A stretch of 43,130 nt of DNA from Enhydrobacter sp. GTDB taxonomy: Bacteria; Pseudomonadota; Alphaproteobacteria; Reyranellales; Reyranellaceae. Made by a program: the position numbers and the translations under genes. Below the pieces are notes generated by a model, which did not search any database, was not told where the DNA came from, and saw only the letters and a program-made list of their open reading frames with translations. Of this stretch, positions 1 to 7,226 are shown one piece after another (position 1 is the stretch's first letter; each line of letters begins with the position of its first letter). Location of the stretch: assembly GCA_026126105.1 (NCBI GenBank), contig JAHCJV010000047.1, positions 1 through 43,130 of the forward strand, in the 5' to 3' direction.

Positions 1-18
1 TTTTGCTGCATCCCATGA

Positions 19-36
19 GCGGCTCTGGAGAGCCGC
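19..36. repeat. GC-rich inverted repeat downstream of the lipid operon
   Basis: GCGGCTC and GAGCCGC form a perfect 7-bp stem around a 4-base loop. It lies 22 bases beyond the stop of the minus-strand gene ending at 59. No T tract follows it on either strand, so it is not a classical intrinsic terminator. It could be a dispersed palindromic repeat or a 3' mRNA-stabilising hairpin. Confidence 0.4.
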
Positions 37-58
37 GCTCCCAGCCACGAGATAAAGT

Positions 59-715
59 CTAAACGCCCGACTTCGTGGCCTCGACAGGAACCGGCTCGGC
101 GATCTCGTCGCCGATCACCTCGTCCAGCACCTGATCGAAGCGCTGGCCGCGCCACAGCTCCACCGGCGCGCGGTGATAGAGCTTGATGTCGTGGAACGGG
201 TCGGTGGCGATCTTGGTCGCCCACACAAGGCCGGTGCGGACATCCTTCAGGATGAACAGCTGGACCACGCGGAAGGCGATGCCGCCGAGGCCGACCACCA
301 GCCAGATCTCACCGACATGGGTGATGAACTCGGCCGGGCCGGCGTGGGGGGCGAACGTTCCGAGCAGGGTCGGATCGGCGACCAGCAGCAGCGGCGAGGC
401 GGCCCACAGGGCGAGCAACACCAGCTTGCGCTTGATGTTGTAGCCGACCTTGATCTCTTCCTTGTACGCGTCGGTCGCCTGGTTGACCCGGTCGTAGCCG
501 CGCGGCTCGAAGAACAGGTGGCCGACCTGGCGGCTGGTCATCGCCGCCAGCCAGCCGATCAGCGCGGCCATGGCGGGATCGGAGAACGCCACGACATAGG
601 CGACCAGGAAGCTCGTCGCGCTCAGGAAGTGGAGCGCCTGGTTGACCTTGCTGTGATGGTAATAGCGATGATCGTCCCAACGTTGCACTTTCAGTTCATT
701 GAAAAAGCCGTTCAT
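59..715 (-). CDS. Mpo1-like (DUF962-type) membrane protein, putative Fe(II) lipid dioxygenase
   Basis: A 218-residue, largely hydrophobic protein. Its N-terminal third has the spaced His/Asn pattern of the Mpo1/DUF962 family: H20-H21, N25 and H29, then a G65-H66 pair followed by F-F-E70. In yeast Mpo1, an Fe(II)-dependent dioxygenase acting in alpha-oxidation of 2-hydroxy fatty acids, similar histidines are important. Membrane segments are visible near residues 30-58, 98-113 and 133-155; the C-terminal 50 residues are polar. It is the last gene of a minus-strand set, 64 bases after the preceding gene, with AAGGAA just upstream of the ATG. The family assignment rests on motif pattern only, and this protein is longer than typical DUF962 proteins. 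Substrate unknown. Confidence 0.6.
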   Translation of the reverse strand: MNGFFNELKVQRWDDHRYYHHSKVNQALHFLSATSFLVAYVVAFSDPAMAALIGWLAAMTSRQVGHLFFEPRGYDRVNQATDAYKEEIKVGYNIKRKLVLLALWAASPLLLVADPTLLGTFAPHAGPAEFITHVGEIWLVVGLGGIAFRVVQLFILKDVRTGLVWATKIATDPFHDIKLYHRAPVELWRGQRFDQVLDEVIGDEIAEPVPVEATKSGV

Positions 716-779
716 GCGCGCGTTTCCTTGATGAGGGGACGAATCATTTCACGCCAGTGACCTTGATATCGCGTTGCAG

Positions 780-1616
780 TTACAGGAAAGAGACTGCCCA
801 GACGATTAGCCCGCCGATCGCCGCGAGCAGGCCGGCGACGAAGGAGAGCGGGATCAGCGGATGGATGTTGTTGAGCCGGCGGAAGAGGTTGCACAGCAGC
901 CCGACCGCGACCTGGAGCGGCGTGCGCGGGCTCTTCGAATATTCCATCGCCGCCTTCACGACGTAGAACACCGTGGTGTTGGCGGCGCGCGCGCCCCATT
1001 CCGCGAGGACGGCATTGGCCGGCGTCACGAGATAGTTGCACTTCAGCAGGATGCGCTGGCCGTCGGCCGGGTTGTACTCGCCTTCGACCCAATGCAGCTC
1101 GCGGTGAAAGTCGAGCAGCCCGAACTCGTAGGTCCCGAAAGCCTTCTGGACGCCGCTGTCGCCGAACACGACCGTGTAGGTCGCGTCTGATCGCAGATAG
1201 ATCAGGGCGCGCACGACGACGCTGGACGACAGGAAGCGCAGATTGCCGTCGTAATGCTTGTCGAACAGGCCCTGGTCGCCGCCGCGATCCTTGTTGTAGT
1301 GCGAGATATAAATCTCGTCGGTGTGCTTCATCGGGGCGATGACGCTGCCGGCCGGGACATGCCGCGCGATCAGGTCGCGGATGACCGGGCTGTCGCGCAG
1401 GCGATCGACCTGCTCGACCGTCGCGGCCGGCAGGGTGCGGATATAGACGTGCTTGGACGGCCGCTCCTGCAGGTCGGCGCGATAGCGATCCTCGACCCAG
1501 CGCACGAGTCCGTCGATCACGGCACGCTCGGCGGTGGTGTCGAACCGGCCGACCGTAGCGGGAAAGCGCTGCGCCGGACGGGCCTTGGGGGCGACCTCCT
1601 GGACGATGGTGCTCAC
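780..1616 (-). CDS. Putative 2OG-Fe(II) oxygenase-like protein with C-terminal membrane anchor
   Basis: A 278-residue protein. The central part looks like a double-stranded beta-helix oxygenase: an H121-x-D123 pair opens the core, and a distal histidine (H171 or H175) is followed by R188 in a strand-like stretch, the usual order of iron ligands and 2-oxoglutarate-binding residue in prolyl-4-hydroxylase-like enzymes. Residues about 232-246 and 257-276 are hydrophobic, suggesting attachment to the membrane. Translation starts at GTG 1616, overlapping the upstream stop as GTGA, with AAGGAGA just before it. The position between a PEMT-like methyltransferase and an Mpo1-like protein suggests a lipid-linked substrate. 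The fold assignment is inferred from residue spacing; a non-catalytic member is possible. Confidence 0.5.
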   Translation of the reverse strand: MSTIVQEVAPKARPAQRFPATVGRFDTTAERAVIDGLVRWVEDRYRADLQERPSKHVYIRTLPAATVEQVDRLRDSPVIRDLIARHVPAGSVIAPMKHTDEIYISHYNKDRGGDQGLFDKHYDGNLRFLSSSVVVRALIYLRSDATYTVVFGDSGVQKAFGTYEFGLLDFHRELHWVEGEYNPADGQRILLKCNYLVTPANAVLAEWGARAANTTVFYVVKAAMEYSKSPRTPLQVAVGLLCNLFRRLNNIHPLIPLSFVAGLLAAIGGLIVWAVSFL

Positions 1617-2188
1617 GGGTTCTCCTTGTTGCGGCCTGGACGACTACGCTGCGGGCCGGCCCGCTCCATGACCAGCAGCCCGACATTGGCCGCGACGTGC
1701 AGGCTCGCCAGCGGCCACCACTGCTCGCGGAAACCGGCATTGAGCAGCGTGCCGCCGAACGCGGCGACATTGCCCAGGATCATGGGATGGGCGGTCAGCG
1801 AATAGGGAAAGGCCGTGATGCGACGCGGCGGCAGGCCCGCGACTTCGTGGCCGTAATAGGTCCGGTCGACGCCCAGCACCGCGGCGGCTCGGGCGTTCAG
1901 GAAAATGCCGCCGGCAATGACGGCCAGCGACAGCGGGTCGAGCGGGAAGCGCAGATAGACGAGCGCGAGGGCTGTGACCGATACGATCTTGAGGACGATC
2001 GCCTTGCGCTTGAAGCCGTCGAAATCCGCCGTGCCGTACGCGAACGTCCGCCAATAGAGAGCATAGTGCCAGAAGCTCAGGAGGTAGATTGCGAGCGGCA
2101 GGAGCAGCGGGTCAGGCACTGCCGCGTGCGATAACGCGCTTCCGTTGCAACAGCATGAAGGATCGGAGTCAGCTCTGTGCCACCGCAC
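1613..2188 (-). CDS. PEMT/Opi3-like membrane phospholipid (or isoprenoid) methyltransferase family protein
   Basis: A 191-residue integral membrane protein with four or five hydrophobic segments. The diagnostic region is the second half: a V-L-G-V-D-R-T-Y-Y-G-H run, then I-T-A-F-P-Y and A-H-P-M-I-L-G-N. It matches the S-adenosylmethionine-binding part of phosphatidylethanolamine/phospholipid methyltransferases (Opi3, PEMT), where the pattern is LG..GTY.G, FP and P-x-Y-x-G. The family transfers methyl groups to phospholipid head groups at the membrane. First gene of a three-gene set, sharing a GTGA overlap with the next. The N-terminus is unsure: the first about 23 residues are Cys-rich and unlike the family, and GTG at 2119 would give a 168-residue protein starting just before the first membrane helix. 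Confidence 0.6.
   Translation of the reverse strand: MRWHRADSDPSCCCNGSALSHAAVPDPLLLPLAIYLLSFWHYALYWRTFAYGTADFDGFKRKAIVLKIVSVTALALVYLRFPLDPLSLAVIAGGIFLNARAAAVLGVDRTYYGHEVAGLPPRRITAFPYSLTAHPMILGNVAAFGGTLLNAGFREQWWPLASLHVAANVGLLVMERAGPQRSRPGRNKENP
1621..1627 (-). promoter_or_regulatory. Ribosome binding site fixing the GTG start at 1616
   Basis: On the minus strand AAGGAGA lies four bases before GTG at 1616. It sits inside the end of the PEMT-like gene and supports translational coupling through the GTGA overlap. Confidence 0.7.
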
Positions 2189-2218
2189 ATGCCACCGCGC
2201 CCGATGTCCCGTAGCGGA

Positions 2219-2788
2219 TCAGGGCGGCGGGATCATCTCGTCCGGGCAAAATCCGGTCGGGAGGCCGTCGATGCTCCGCATGTTCTTGAGGCCCCAGTAC
2301 TTGCGAAGGTTGTCGAGCCCCTGCGCCATCCAGTAGCGGACGAGGCTACCCCGCTCTTCCTTGTAGTCGAACAAGGGAACCCCCATGCCGCACGAGGTCT
2401 GCACGAGGTCGACGGCCAGCCGCACGATCTGCCGCGCGCCCGGGACCTCCTCGAAGTGCGGCAGCAACGCGCCGTACTCCGAGGTGCCGCGCATGAGCGA
2501 CTGGCCCTGGCCATAGAGGCGCAGGATTACGGGAGCACCGTCGAAAGCGCAGAACATGATGGTGAGCCGTTTGTCGACCGAGGCCAACAGGTGGGCACGG
2601 GTCTCGCTGCCACTGCCGGTGCAGTCGAGATAGGCGACCTCGTTGTCACCGAGGACGCGCAGAGACGACAACCCCTTGGGCGAGACGTTGACGCGGCCGC
2701 TCGGTGCGGCGCTGGCGACGAAGAAGATCTTTTGCCGCTCGATGAAAGCCTTGTGGCTCGACTCGATCCTTGTGAACTGCTTGCCCAT
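2219..2788 (-). CDS. Pyridoxamine 5'-phosphate oxidase family (FMN-binding split barrel) protein
   Basis: A 189-residue soluble protein of the PNPOx-like flavin split-barrel fold. The N-terminus has the 'F-I-E-R-Q-K-I-F-F-V-A-S-A' strand, then 'G-R-V-N-V-S-P-K-G', typical of general-stress-type FMN proteins. Later come a 'Y-L-D-C-T-G-S-G' strand and 'R-L-T-I-M-F-C-A-F'. True PNPOx substrate residues are not evident, so it is probably an uncharacterised flavin or F420-type oxidoreductase. The gene is divergent from the MmyB-like regulator at 2883; these regulators commonly flank the oxidoreductase they control, so control through the shared 94-bp intergenic region is likely. Start ATG at 2788 has a GGGAG about ten bases upstream. 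Confidence 0.8.
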   Translation of the reverse strand: MGKQFTRIESSHKAFIERQKIFFVASAAPSGRVNVSPKGLSSLRVLGDNEVAYLDCTGSGSETRAHLLASVDKRLTIMFCAFDGAPVILRLYGQGQSLMRGTSEYGALLPHFEEVPGARQIVRLAVDLVQTSCGMGVPLFDYKEERGSLVRYWMAQGLDNLRKYWGLKNMRSIDGLPTGFCPDEMIPPP

Positions 2789-2839
2789 GACGACCCGTCT
2801 CCCGTCGTGAAGCCGATCGTTGACGTTAGCATCGAGTTG

Positions 2840-2872
2840 ATACCAGTTTAAGGGTGCACCTCATGCTGGTAT
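2840..2872. promoter_or_regulatory. Inverted repeat in the divergent promoter region, candidate operator
   Basis: ATACCAG (2840-2846) and CTGGTAT (2866-2872) are perfect inverted half-sites separated by 19 bases. They lie in the relatively AT-rich strip between the PNPOx-family gene and the MmyB-like regulator. Half-site centres are 26 bases apart. The second half-site ends ten bases before the regulator's ATG, so binding there would block it. The regulator as ligand is inferred from position. Confidence 0.45.
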
Positions 2873-2882
2873 AAAGAGTACC

Positions 2883-3728
2883 ATGAATGTCCGGGTCTCA
2901 GAGAATCGGGCCGTGTCGCTGGGCGCCTTTCTCCGTGCGATGCGCGAGCGACAGGAGCCGGCGGACCATGGGCTTCCCCGCGGTTCGCGACGGCGCACGC
3001 CCGGGCTAAGGCGCGAGGAAGTGGCCCAACTCTGCGGATTGAGCGTGACGTGGTGCACGTGGATCGAGCAGGGGCGCGACGTGTCAGTGTCGGCCCAGGC
3101 GCTTGCCCGGCTCGCTCGCGGGCTGCGCTTGTCGCGGGCGGAGCGAAGCTACCTGTTCGAGCTTGCCGGCAAACACGATCCCGACCGGTGGGGCAGCGTC
3201 GATCAGCCGTCCGATGCCATGCTGGCCTGCGTCGACGCGATCAATGGGCCAGCCTACGTTCTCGACCGCAACTGGACCGCGCTCCGCTGGAACGCCAGGG
3301 CATCGAGGTTATTCGCGGGCTGGCTTGACGCCGGAGGCGAGCGAAATCTGTTGCGGTATGTCTTCCTGCGGCGGCAGTCCCGGTCGCTGATCGTCGATTG
3401 GGACTCGCGTGCCCATCGCGTCGTTGCCGAGTTCCGGGCGGCCACGACCGGCCGTGTGGGCGATCCCGAGCTTCGAAGCCTCGTCGACGAACTGAGCGTG
3501 AAGAGCGCCGATTTCTCGCGCCTCTGGTCGGCCCACGGTGTGCTGGCGCGCGAGGGAGGCGAGCGCACGTTCCGTCACCCGGTCGACGGGGTGCTGCACT
3601 ACCGGCAGGTTTCGATGTCCTTTGCCGGATGGCCCGACTATCGCCTGACGATGCTGCTGGCGATGCCGGGCACTGCGCGAGTGCGCAAGACGAAGCCGAA
3701 GCCGGGGTCGGTTCGCACGATGGGCTGA
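2883..3728 (+). CDS. XRE-type regulator with MmyB-like (MLTR) ligand-binding domain
   Basis: A 281-residue transcriptional regulator. Residues about 10-85 form the XRE helix-turn-helix, including R-R-T-P-G-L-R-R-E-E-V-A and a recognition segment ending in W-I-E-Q-G-R. This is the standard N-terminus of the MmyB-like family, and the 'PGLRREEVA' stretch is nearly diagnostic. From about residue 110 to 265 is the PAS-like MLTR ligand-binding domain, with 'A-Y-V-L-D-R-N-W-T-A-L-R-W-N' near its start and R-H-P-V-D-G-V-L near its end. The family usually represses or activates a neighbouring oxidoreductase. It faces away from the PNPOx-family gene across an inverted repeat. AAAGAG stands a few bases before ATG 2883. 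Ligand unknown. Confidence 0.85.
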   Translation: MNVRVSENRAVSLGAFLRAMRERQEPADHGLPRGSRRRTPGLRREEVAQLCGLSVTWCTWIEQGRDVSVSAQALARLARGLRLSRAERSYLFELAGKHDPDRWGSVDQPSDAMLACVDAINGPAYVLDRNWTALRWNARASRLFAGWLDAGGERNLLRYVFLRRQSRSLIVDWDSRAHRVVAEFRAATTGRVGDPELRSLVDELSVKSADFSRLWSAHGVLAREGGERTFRHPVDGVLHYRQVSMSFAGWPDYRLTMLLAMPGTARVRKTKPKPGSVRTMG

Positions 3729-3806
3729 GAGGCGGATCGGGGAGCTGAAAAGCGGACCGCTTGCTCTGCGCAACGGAATGGCGCGACGAGACGTTGATCT
3801 CGAAAC

Positions 3807-3814
3807 GGAGGAAG
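3807..3814 (+). promoter_or_regulatory. Strong Shine-Dalgarno of the small secreted protein
   Basis: GGAGGAAG ends four to five bases before ATG 3819. It is one of the best ribosome-binding sites in the window and makes this otherwise unrecognised gene credible. Confidence 0.7.
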
Positions 3815-3818
3815 TTTC

Positions 3819-4301
3819 ATGACGATCGCACCACCTCCAATGCGCCGCTCCCATGTCTGGATTGCCGCCGCCGTGGCGGCCGGAGCGACAATGGCCATGC
3901 TGAACGCCGCACCCGTCGCCGCCGCGGAAAGCTGCCTCGATCAGGTGCGCGACCTGGCGAGCCAGCAGGGCACACCCAGCAAGCCGCCGACCGCCTCGGC
4001 GAAGGGCTCCGCCGACGTCACGACGCAGGATCTCGCCCGCTCAGGCGGTGTGATCGCCCCGCCCCCGATGGACGACAAGTCCGTCATCAAGCCGCCCTCG
4101 ACCGGCGTCAGCCGCATGCCGACGATTCCGGATGTCGCCCCGCAGACTCAGAACCAGCAGGATACTCCGGCGGCAGATCGGACCGGGCTTCAGGCCGCCC
4201 TGACCGCTGCGCGCGCGCAAGCCGAGCGCGGCGACGAGAAGGGGTGCCAGGAAGCGCTGGCCCGGGCGCGCACGCTCGCCGAGCGCAAGGCGCAGCAATA
4301 G
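3819..4301 (+). CDS. Small secreted protein of unknown function
   Basis: A 160-residue protein I do not recognise. It begins with a clear Sec-type signal peptide (basic R9-R10, hydrophobic 12-30, cleavage likely after A-A-P-V-A-A-A around residue 36). The mature part has one Cys near its start and one near its end, possibly a disulfide, a long Pro/Thr/Gln-rich low-complexity middle (about 50-115), and a C-terminal Ala/Arg/Glu-rich helix with T-A-A-R-A-Q-A-E-R-G-D-E-K-G-C-Q-E-A. That helix resembles a single TPR-like or coiled element. A strong GGAGGAAG lies five bases before ATG. Probably periplasmic; the gene is monocistronic by spacing. Confidence 0.75.
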   Translation: MTIAPPPMRRSHVWIAAAVAAGATMAMLNAAPVAAAESCLDQVRDLASQQGTPSKPPTASAKGSADVTTQDLARSGGVIAPPPMDDKSVIKPPSTGVSRMPTIPDVAPQTQNQQDTPAADRTGLQAALTAARAQAERGDEKGCQEALARARTLAERKAQQ

Positions 4302-4334
4302 ACTGAGCTCGCACCCTGGCCGGCAACGCAATCG

Positions 4335-7106
4335 TCAGAGGAACTCTCGCGCTTTGTCGATGGCCTCCTTCAGCCCCACGCGTTCGACCGACACCCCTGC
4401 CGGAAACGCGCTCAGCAGTCTCGTCGGCAGGCGCGAGTCCAGCATCACGAACACGCCGCGGTCGTCGGCGCGGCGGATCAGCCGGCCGTAGGCCTGCTTG
4501 AGCCGCAGCCGCGCCAGCAGGTCGTCATAGGCGGTCGCGCCGGCGCCGGCCGCCTTCCACGCCGCCTTGCGGGCGCGGTGAAGGATGTCGGGGCGCGGCC
4601 AGGGCACGCGGTCGAACACGATCAACCGCAGGCTGCGGCCGGGCACGTCGACGCCGTCGCGCACCGCGTCGGTGCCGAGCAGGCAGGAATGCTCCTCGGC
4701 GCGGAAGATGTCGACCAGGGTGGCGGCATCCATGCCGCCGACATGCTGGGCATAGAGCGGCAGGTTGGCGTCCTCGAGCGCCGGGGCGATGCGCTGATGC
4801 ACGGCGCGCAGCCGGCCGATCGCGGTGAACAGTCCGAGCGCGCCGCCGCCCGAGGCCAGGAACAGCTCGCGGTAGGCGGCTGCGACCTGGTCGGCATCGT
4901 CGCGCTGCACGTCCTTGACGATCAGGACCCTGGTGGCCGCGGCGTAGTCGAAGGGCGAGGCCATTGCCGCGCGCGTGGCGGGCGCGAGGAGGTGGCGCGT
5001 CCCGGTGCGCGCCTCTGCGGCGAACCAGTCGGCGGAGGCTGCCGGGAGATCGTCGTTCGCCGCCTGTGGCACGCCCAGGCTGTCGCGCAGGGTCGCCGAC
5101 GTGATCACCGCGCCGTGCGAGGGTTTGACCACCGCATTCATGAACGGCTCGGTCGGATCGAGATAGTGGCGAAACATGCCGACATCGTGCTCGCGGCCCT
5201 GGCTGCGCTCGATGGCGAACCAGTCGACGAAGGCGGGGTCCGCGTCGTTGTGCAGGCCGCGCAGCATCGCCCGCCAGGCCGCGAGGGTCATCTCGCAACG
5301 GTTGGTGAGCGAGCGCATCACGCCCTCGATCCGGCCGCGCTGGCCGGAGTCGAGCTTGTCGGCCTCGCTCTCCAGCTTGGCCTTCATCGCCTGCTTCAGC
5401 CGCTGCACCGGCAGCAGCATCTGCTCGAACAAGGCGGCGAGCTGGTCGGCCGCCTCGATCAGGCCGGGATTGAGCGGGCGGATGTCGCATTCCATGCCGA
5501 AGCCCTGGTCGTCGCCGGTTGCGCGGGCGCGGACCTGGACGCGGACCAGGGCAAGGAACTCCTCGGCCGGGCCGATCACCGTGCCGTCGGCGAGTCGCGT
5601 CTGCCAGTTGGGCGAGGGCAGGCGGCGGCTGAGGTCGAGCAGACGGCGCAGCGCGTTCTGCGCCTCGACATCCTCGCCCAGCAGGTCGGTGACCCGGCGC
5701 TCCAGTCCGCGCGCGCGGCTGCCGCGCCGGCCCTCGGAACCGAGGATCCAGCGCCGCAAGTCGGCCGCTTCTATTCCGCTCAAATGCGCAGCAAATGCGG
5801 AATCGGCGGCATCGAACAGGTGATGTCCCTCGTCAAATACGTAGCGAAGCGGGCGGGTTGCGTCGTCCAGGCCGCCCATTGCCGCCTGAACCATCACCAA
5901 TGCGTGGTTGGCGATCACGATATCGGCCTGCCGGGCGCGGCGAATGGTGCGCTCGACGAAGCACTTCTTGTAGTGCTCGCAGGCCGAATAGATGCATTCG
6001 CCGCGCCGGTCGGCCAGCCGCGTGATGCGATTGCGGCCGAGCAGGTCGAGCAGCCAGGCGGGCAGGTCGCCGCCGATCATGTCGCCGTCGCGGCTGGCAA
6101 GCGCCCAGCGCGCGATAAGCCCAAGACCGACAGCGTTTTCGGGGACCAGCCCGGTCCGCATCACCGCCTCCTGGAAGTTCAGCAGGCACAGGTAGTTTTC
6201 ACGCCCCTTGCGGATCACCACGCGACGGCGCTTCTCGGCGGAATCGCGGTGAAGCCGGTCCAATTCAGTGTCGATCTGGCGCTGCAGGTTGCGGGTGTAG
6301 GTCGCGATCCAGACCGGCGCGCCGTTCTTCTCCGCCCACAGGCTGGCGGGCGCAACATAGCCCAGCGTCTTGCCGACGCCGGTGCCGGCTTCGACCAGCA
6401 CGACCCTCGGCCTGTCCTCCGCCTCGCGCGGTGCGAAGGCTTCTGCCGCGGCGGAGGCGTAGTCGCTCTGCGTCGGCCGCGCCTCGGCGATGTTTGGACC
6501 GGCCGAGATCATCTGCGCGAGCCGCAGGCGCGCCTCGCGTGCCTCCACGGGCCGGCTGCCCGGAGGCGTTGCCGGTGGCGGCTCTTCCCAGGCGGGCAGG
6601 CTCTTCCACACGTCCAACCCCGCGCCGGGCCGGAAATTCGGCCGTGGCCTGTCACCTGCCTTTTCGTTCCGGGTCTGGTCGAGGCCGAGCGCCGCCAGTA
6701 CCTCGCTGCCCCAGGCCCAGTTGCCGCGGGCCATGGCGGTTGCGACGGCCCTCATCTCGGGCGAGGCGACGGCCGCCATGTCTTCCAAGGCGTCGATCAA
6801 TGCGTCGCCAATGCGCGGCAGCAGCGTGAGCTCGTCGTCCCCGAAGATGTCGAGCGCGGCCGCCAGCCCGCGCGGTGTCGGCAGACAGAAGCTTGCCGGG
6901 CGCACGAAGGCGTAGAGCTCCAGCAGGTCGCGTGCGGCGATCGAGTCGAGCCCGAGCCGCGCTGCCGTCGCGGGCGCGTGCACGACAAGTGGCAGCGTCG
7001 CCGCTGCCCGCAGGCCGGCGTCGGGACCGGAGAGGCGCTCGATCTCGCCGTCAGCACTCAGCCACAGCGCGCCGCGCGCCGTCGCCAGAAGGGAGGGAGT
7101 CATCAC
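4335..7106 (-). CDS. dinG: DinG-family ATP-dependent DNA helicase (XPD-like, iron-sulfur)
   Basis: A 923-residue superfamily 2 helicase. Walker A is G241-T-G-V-G-K-T247, the Q-like Y-T-R-N-L-Q-R-Q segment follows at about 270, and the DEAH-type box is D425-E-G-H428. Four cysteines at 307, 371, 376 and 382 are placed as the 4Fe-4S ligands of XPD/DinG helicases. C-terminal motifs V and VI are seen in L-L-G-T-D-A-V-R-D-G-V-D-V-P-G and Q-A-Y-G-R-L-I-R-R. The first about 200 residues are an extension containing D-L-L-E-L-Y-A-F-V-R-P, shared with alphaproteobacterial DinG homologues and lacking recognisable exonuclease catalytic residues. It unwinds 5'-tailed or forked DNA, including R-loops, in repair. 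Stands alone on the minus strand. Confidence 0.93.
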   Translation of the reverse strand: MMTPSLLATARGALWLSADGEIERLSGPDAGLRAAATLPLVVHAPATAARLGLDSIAARDLLELYAFVRPASFCLPTPRGLAAALDIFGDDELTLLPRIGDALIDALEDMAAVASPEMRAVATAMARGNWAWGSEVLAALGLDQTRNEKAGDRPRPNFRPGAGLDVWKSLPAWEEPPPATPPGSRPVEAREARLRLAQMISAGPNIAEARPTQSDYASAAAEAFAPREAEDRPRVVLVEAGTGVGKTLGYVAPASLWAEKNGAPVWIATYTRNLQRQIDTELDRLHRDSAEKRRRVVIRKGRENYLCLLNFQEAVMRTGLVPENAVGLGLIARWALASRDGDMIGGDLPAWLLDLLGRNRITRLADRRGECIYSACEHYKKCFVERTIRRARQADIVIANHALVMVQAAMGGLDDATRPLRYVFDEGHHLFDAADSAFAAHLSGIEAADLRRWILGSEGRRGSRARGLERRVTDLLGEDVEAQNALRRLLDLSRRLPSPNWQTRLADGTVIGPAEEFLALVRVQVRARATGDDQGFGMECDIRPLNPGLIEAADQLAALFEQMLLPVQRLKQAMKAKLESEADKLDSGQRGRIEGVMRSLTNRCEMTLAAWRAMLRGLHNDADPAFVDWFAIERSQGREHDVGMFRHYLDPTEPFMNAVVKPSHGAVITSATLRDSLGVPQAANDDLPAASADWFAAEARTGTRHLLAPATRAAMASPFDYAAATRVLIVKDVQRDDADQVAAAYRELFLASGGGALGLFTAIGRLRAVHQRIAPALEDANLPLYAQHVGGMDAATLVDIFRAEEHSCLLGTDAVRDGVDVPGRSLRLIVFDRVPWPRPDILHRARKAAWKAAGAGATAYDDLLARLRLKQAYGRLIRRADDRGVFVMLDSRLPTRLLSAFPAGVSVERVGLKEAIDKAREFL

Positions 7107-7116
7107 GGCGCGCTCT

Positions 7117-7140
7117 CCTCGGCCCCACTATGGGGCGAGG
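7117..7140. repeat. Imperfect GC-rich hairpin between dinG and the amine oxidase
   Basis: CCTCGGCCCC (7117-7126) pairs with GGGGCGAGG (7132-7140) around a five-base loop with one bulged G. It starts ten bases upstream of the dinG start. It resembles the palindrome at 23241-23264 in having CCTC/GAGG ends and a C-run/G-run core, suggesting a dispersed REP-like intergenic element. Confidence 0.45.
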
Positions 7141-7198
7141 GTGCGGGAGGAGGTCGCACGATATCGTCGAGCACACCAGCCCGATAGCATACAATCAT

Positions 7199-7226
7199 CC
7201 GACAATGAGGCACCCGACAATGAGGC
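7199..7226 (+). repeat. 13-bp tandem repeat duplicating a start codon
   Basis: CCGACAATGAGGC occurs at 7199-7211 and again at 7214-7226, a 15-base period. Each copy carries an in-frame ATG (7205 and 7220) for the flavin amine oxidase. The period is a multiple of three, so gain or loss of a copy would not shift the frame. Confidence 0.85.

Noticed and set aside
19..36. Rho-independent terminator for the 59-2188 operon
   Set aside because: The stem is good, but the following minus-strand bases are not a T tract.
4578..7187. An 869-codon open frame antisense to dinG
   Set aside because: It mirrors the codon positions of a GC-rich gene and its translation is low-complexity Arg/Gly/Ala/His without family motifs, while the minus strand carries clear helicase motifs.
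6875..7204. N-terminal extension of the amine oxidase back to 6875
   Set aside because: The extra 110 residues overlap dinG antisense and are Arg/Ala-rich. The Tat signal begins right after ATG 7205/7220.
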